Below are positions 5,332 through 6,058 of a stretch of 6,058 nt of DNA, in pieces. This DNA comes from an uncultured Lysobacteraceae bacterium. Lineage in GTDB: Bacteria > Pseudomonadota > Gammaproteobacteria > Xanthomonadales > Rhodanobacteraceae. Position 1 is the stretch's first letter. The number at the start of each line of letters is the position of its first letter. The notes beneath the pieces are model-generated. The model did not search any database. It was not told the origin of the DNA and worked only from the letters and a program-made list of their open reading frames with translations. Location: positions 1 through 6,058 of the forward strand of contig CAMLSI010000338.1 in NCBI GenBank assembly GCA_946482585.1, written 5' to 3'. The translations under genes were made by a program, and so were the position numbers.

Positions 5332-6058
5332 ATGTCCGCCGTTGCGCCCATTCCCGCCCGCCACAAGAACGTCAATCGTGCCGAAGTCTGCGATCAGAAC
5401 TTCATCGAGTTCGTCCGCGACTGGCACGGCCACACGCGTCAGCGGCCGGCGGCCGACGAGGCCGTGCTGCCGGGCAGTCTCTGCACCGCCGCCGACTTCG
5501 TCGCGCTGTTCGAGTCGCAGCTGATCAGCCGCCACCTCGACCTCATGGCGCGCGTGCTGCGCGTGAAGCAGAAGGTGTTCTACACCATCGGCTCGTCGGG
5601 TCACGAAGGCAATGCGATGATCGCGCGCCTCACGCGGCATACCGATCCGGCGTTCCTGCACTACCGCTCCGGCGGTTTCATGGCGGAACGCTTCCGCAAG
5701 CTGCCGGGCATGGACCCGATCATGGATTCGGCATTGTCCTTCGCCGCGAGCAAGGACGACCCCGCCTCGGGCGGCCGTCACAAGGTCTGGGGTTCCAAGC
5801 CGCTCTGGGTGCTGCCGCAGACGTCGACGATCGCCTCGCATCTGCCGAAGGCGCTCGGCACCGCCGTCGCGATCGAGCAGGCGCGCCGCATCGGCCACAA
5901 GCTGCCGGTGCCGGACGATTCGATCGCGATCTGTTCGTTCGGCGATGCCTCGGCGAATCACGCGACCGCGCAGACCGCCTTCAACACCGCGCAATGGACC
6001 GCGTACCAGAAGCTGCCGGCGCCGGTGCTCTACGTCTGCGAGGACAACGGCATCGGCA
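5332..6058 (+). CDS. E1-like thiamine-diphosphate 2-oxoacid dehydrogenase, alpha-type region (3' end cut by window)
   Basis: The first 242 codons of a thiamine-diphosphate-dependent dehydrogenase E1 component, of the pyruvate/branched-chain oxoacid type that decarboxylates a 2-oxoacid and passes the acyl group to a lipoyl E2. Residues 55-100 carry the E1-alpha opening: FVALFESQLISRHLDLMARV, then FYTIGSSGHEGNAM in the place of the usual GQEA segment. HYRSGGF (110-116) has the Tyr-Arg pair expected near the cofactor diphosphate, and TIASHLPKALGTA (166-178) is the conserved substrate-channel helix. The cofactor and metal motif runs from FGDAS (203-207) to CEDNG (236-240), with Ala instead of Gly in GDG. 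The first 50 residues are extra and unassigned. ATG at 5332 is preceded by AGG (5323-5325) at 6 bases. From memory, close relatives are proteins of about 750 residues with alpha and beta regions fused, but the window ends too early to show this. The exact substrate is unknown. Confidence 0.82.
   Translation, partial: MSAVAPIPARHKNVNRAEVCDQNFIEFVRDWHGHTRQRPAADEAVLPGSLCTAADFVALFESQLISRHLDLMARVLRVKQKVFYTIGSSGHEGNAMIARLTRHTDPAFLHYRSGGFMAERFRKLPGMDPIMDSALSFAASKDDPASGGRHKVWGSKPLWVLPQTSTIASHLPKALGTAVAIEQARRIGHKLPVPDDSIAICSFGDASANHATAQTAFNTAQWTAYQKLPAPVLYVCEDNGIG

Noticed and set aside
5074..5994. 306-codon minus-strand open frame opposite the E1 gene
   Set aside because: It is antisense to a clearly recognisable enzyme. 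Its Arg/His/Ala-rich translation is typical of the mirror frame of GC-rich coding sequence.
1..6058. Search for a defence system, mobile element, CRISPR or secondary-metabolite cluster
   Set aside because: The recognised genes are metabolic, GNAT, GST and kinase families with normal lengths and motifs. No transposase, integrase, nuclease, spaced repeats or attachment-like duplications were seen.

Overview
This GC-rich window looks like ordinary chromosome from a high-GC proteobacterium. The best guess is the Xanthomonadales (Lysobacterales), such as the Rhodanobacteraceae. That placement is inferred from the mix of a TPR-type receptor Ser/Thr kinase, an E1-like thiamine-diphosphate enzyme that resembles large gammaproteobacterial alpha/beta fusions, and short GTCGG/CGAC-type intergenic inverted repeats. 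No marker gene is present to prove it. I see no phage, transposase, CRISPR, tRNA or rRNA signal.

Layout, left to right. (1) Bases 3-809 hold the 3' two thirds of a glutaryl-CoA-dehydrogenase-type acyl-CoA dehydrogenase, with its 5' end outside the window. (2) Bases 810-1458 form a 649-base stretch without a convincing intact gene. It is rich in inverted repeats, with two strong hairpins at 838-879 and 1141-1170, and it carries a coding-like but interrupted minus-strand frame that may be a gene remnant. (3) Bases 1459-2612 hold a two-gene unit, a GNAT acetyltransferase followed by a glutathione S-transferase, with a 7-nt overlap and probable translational coupling. (4) Bases 2637-5042, minus strand, encode an 801-residue receptor-type Ser/Thr kinase with a cytoplasmic kinase domain, one membrane segment and a long TPR region. 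It converges on the GST gene, and one inverted repeat contains the stop codons of both. (5) Bases 5043-5331 are a divergent control region with two compact palindromes and several direct repeats. (6) Bases 5332-6058 are the start of an E1-like 2-oxoacid dehydrogenase gene that runs off the right edge.

Functionally the window joins catabolism (glutaryl-CoA oxidation, an oxoacid dehydrogenase), small-molecule modification or detoxification (GNAT, GST) and signalling (kinase). Adjacency alone does not show that these form one pathway. The best candidates for a second look are the regulatory architecture between the kinase and the E1 gene, the shared stop-codon hairpin, and the hairpin-rich gap after the dehydrogenase. 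I did not find a convincing new biological system here.
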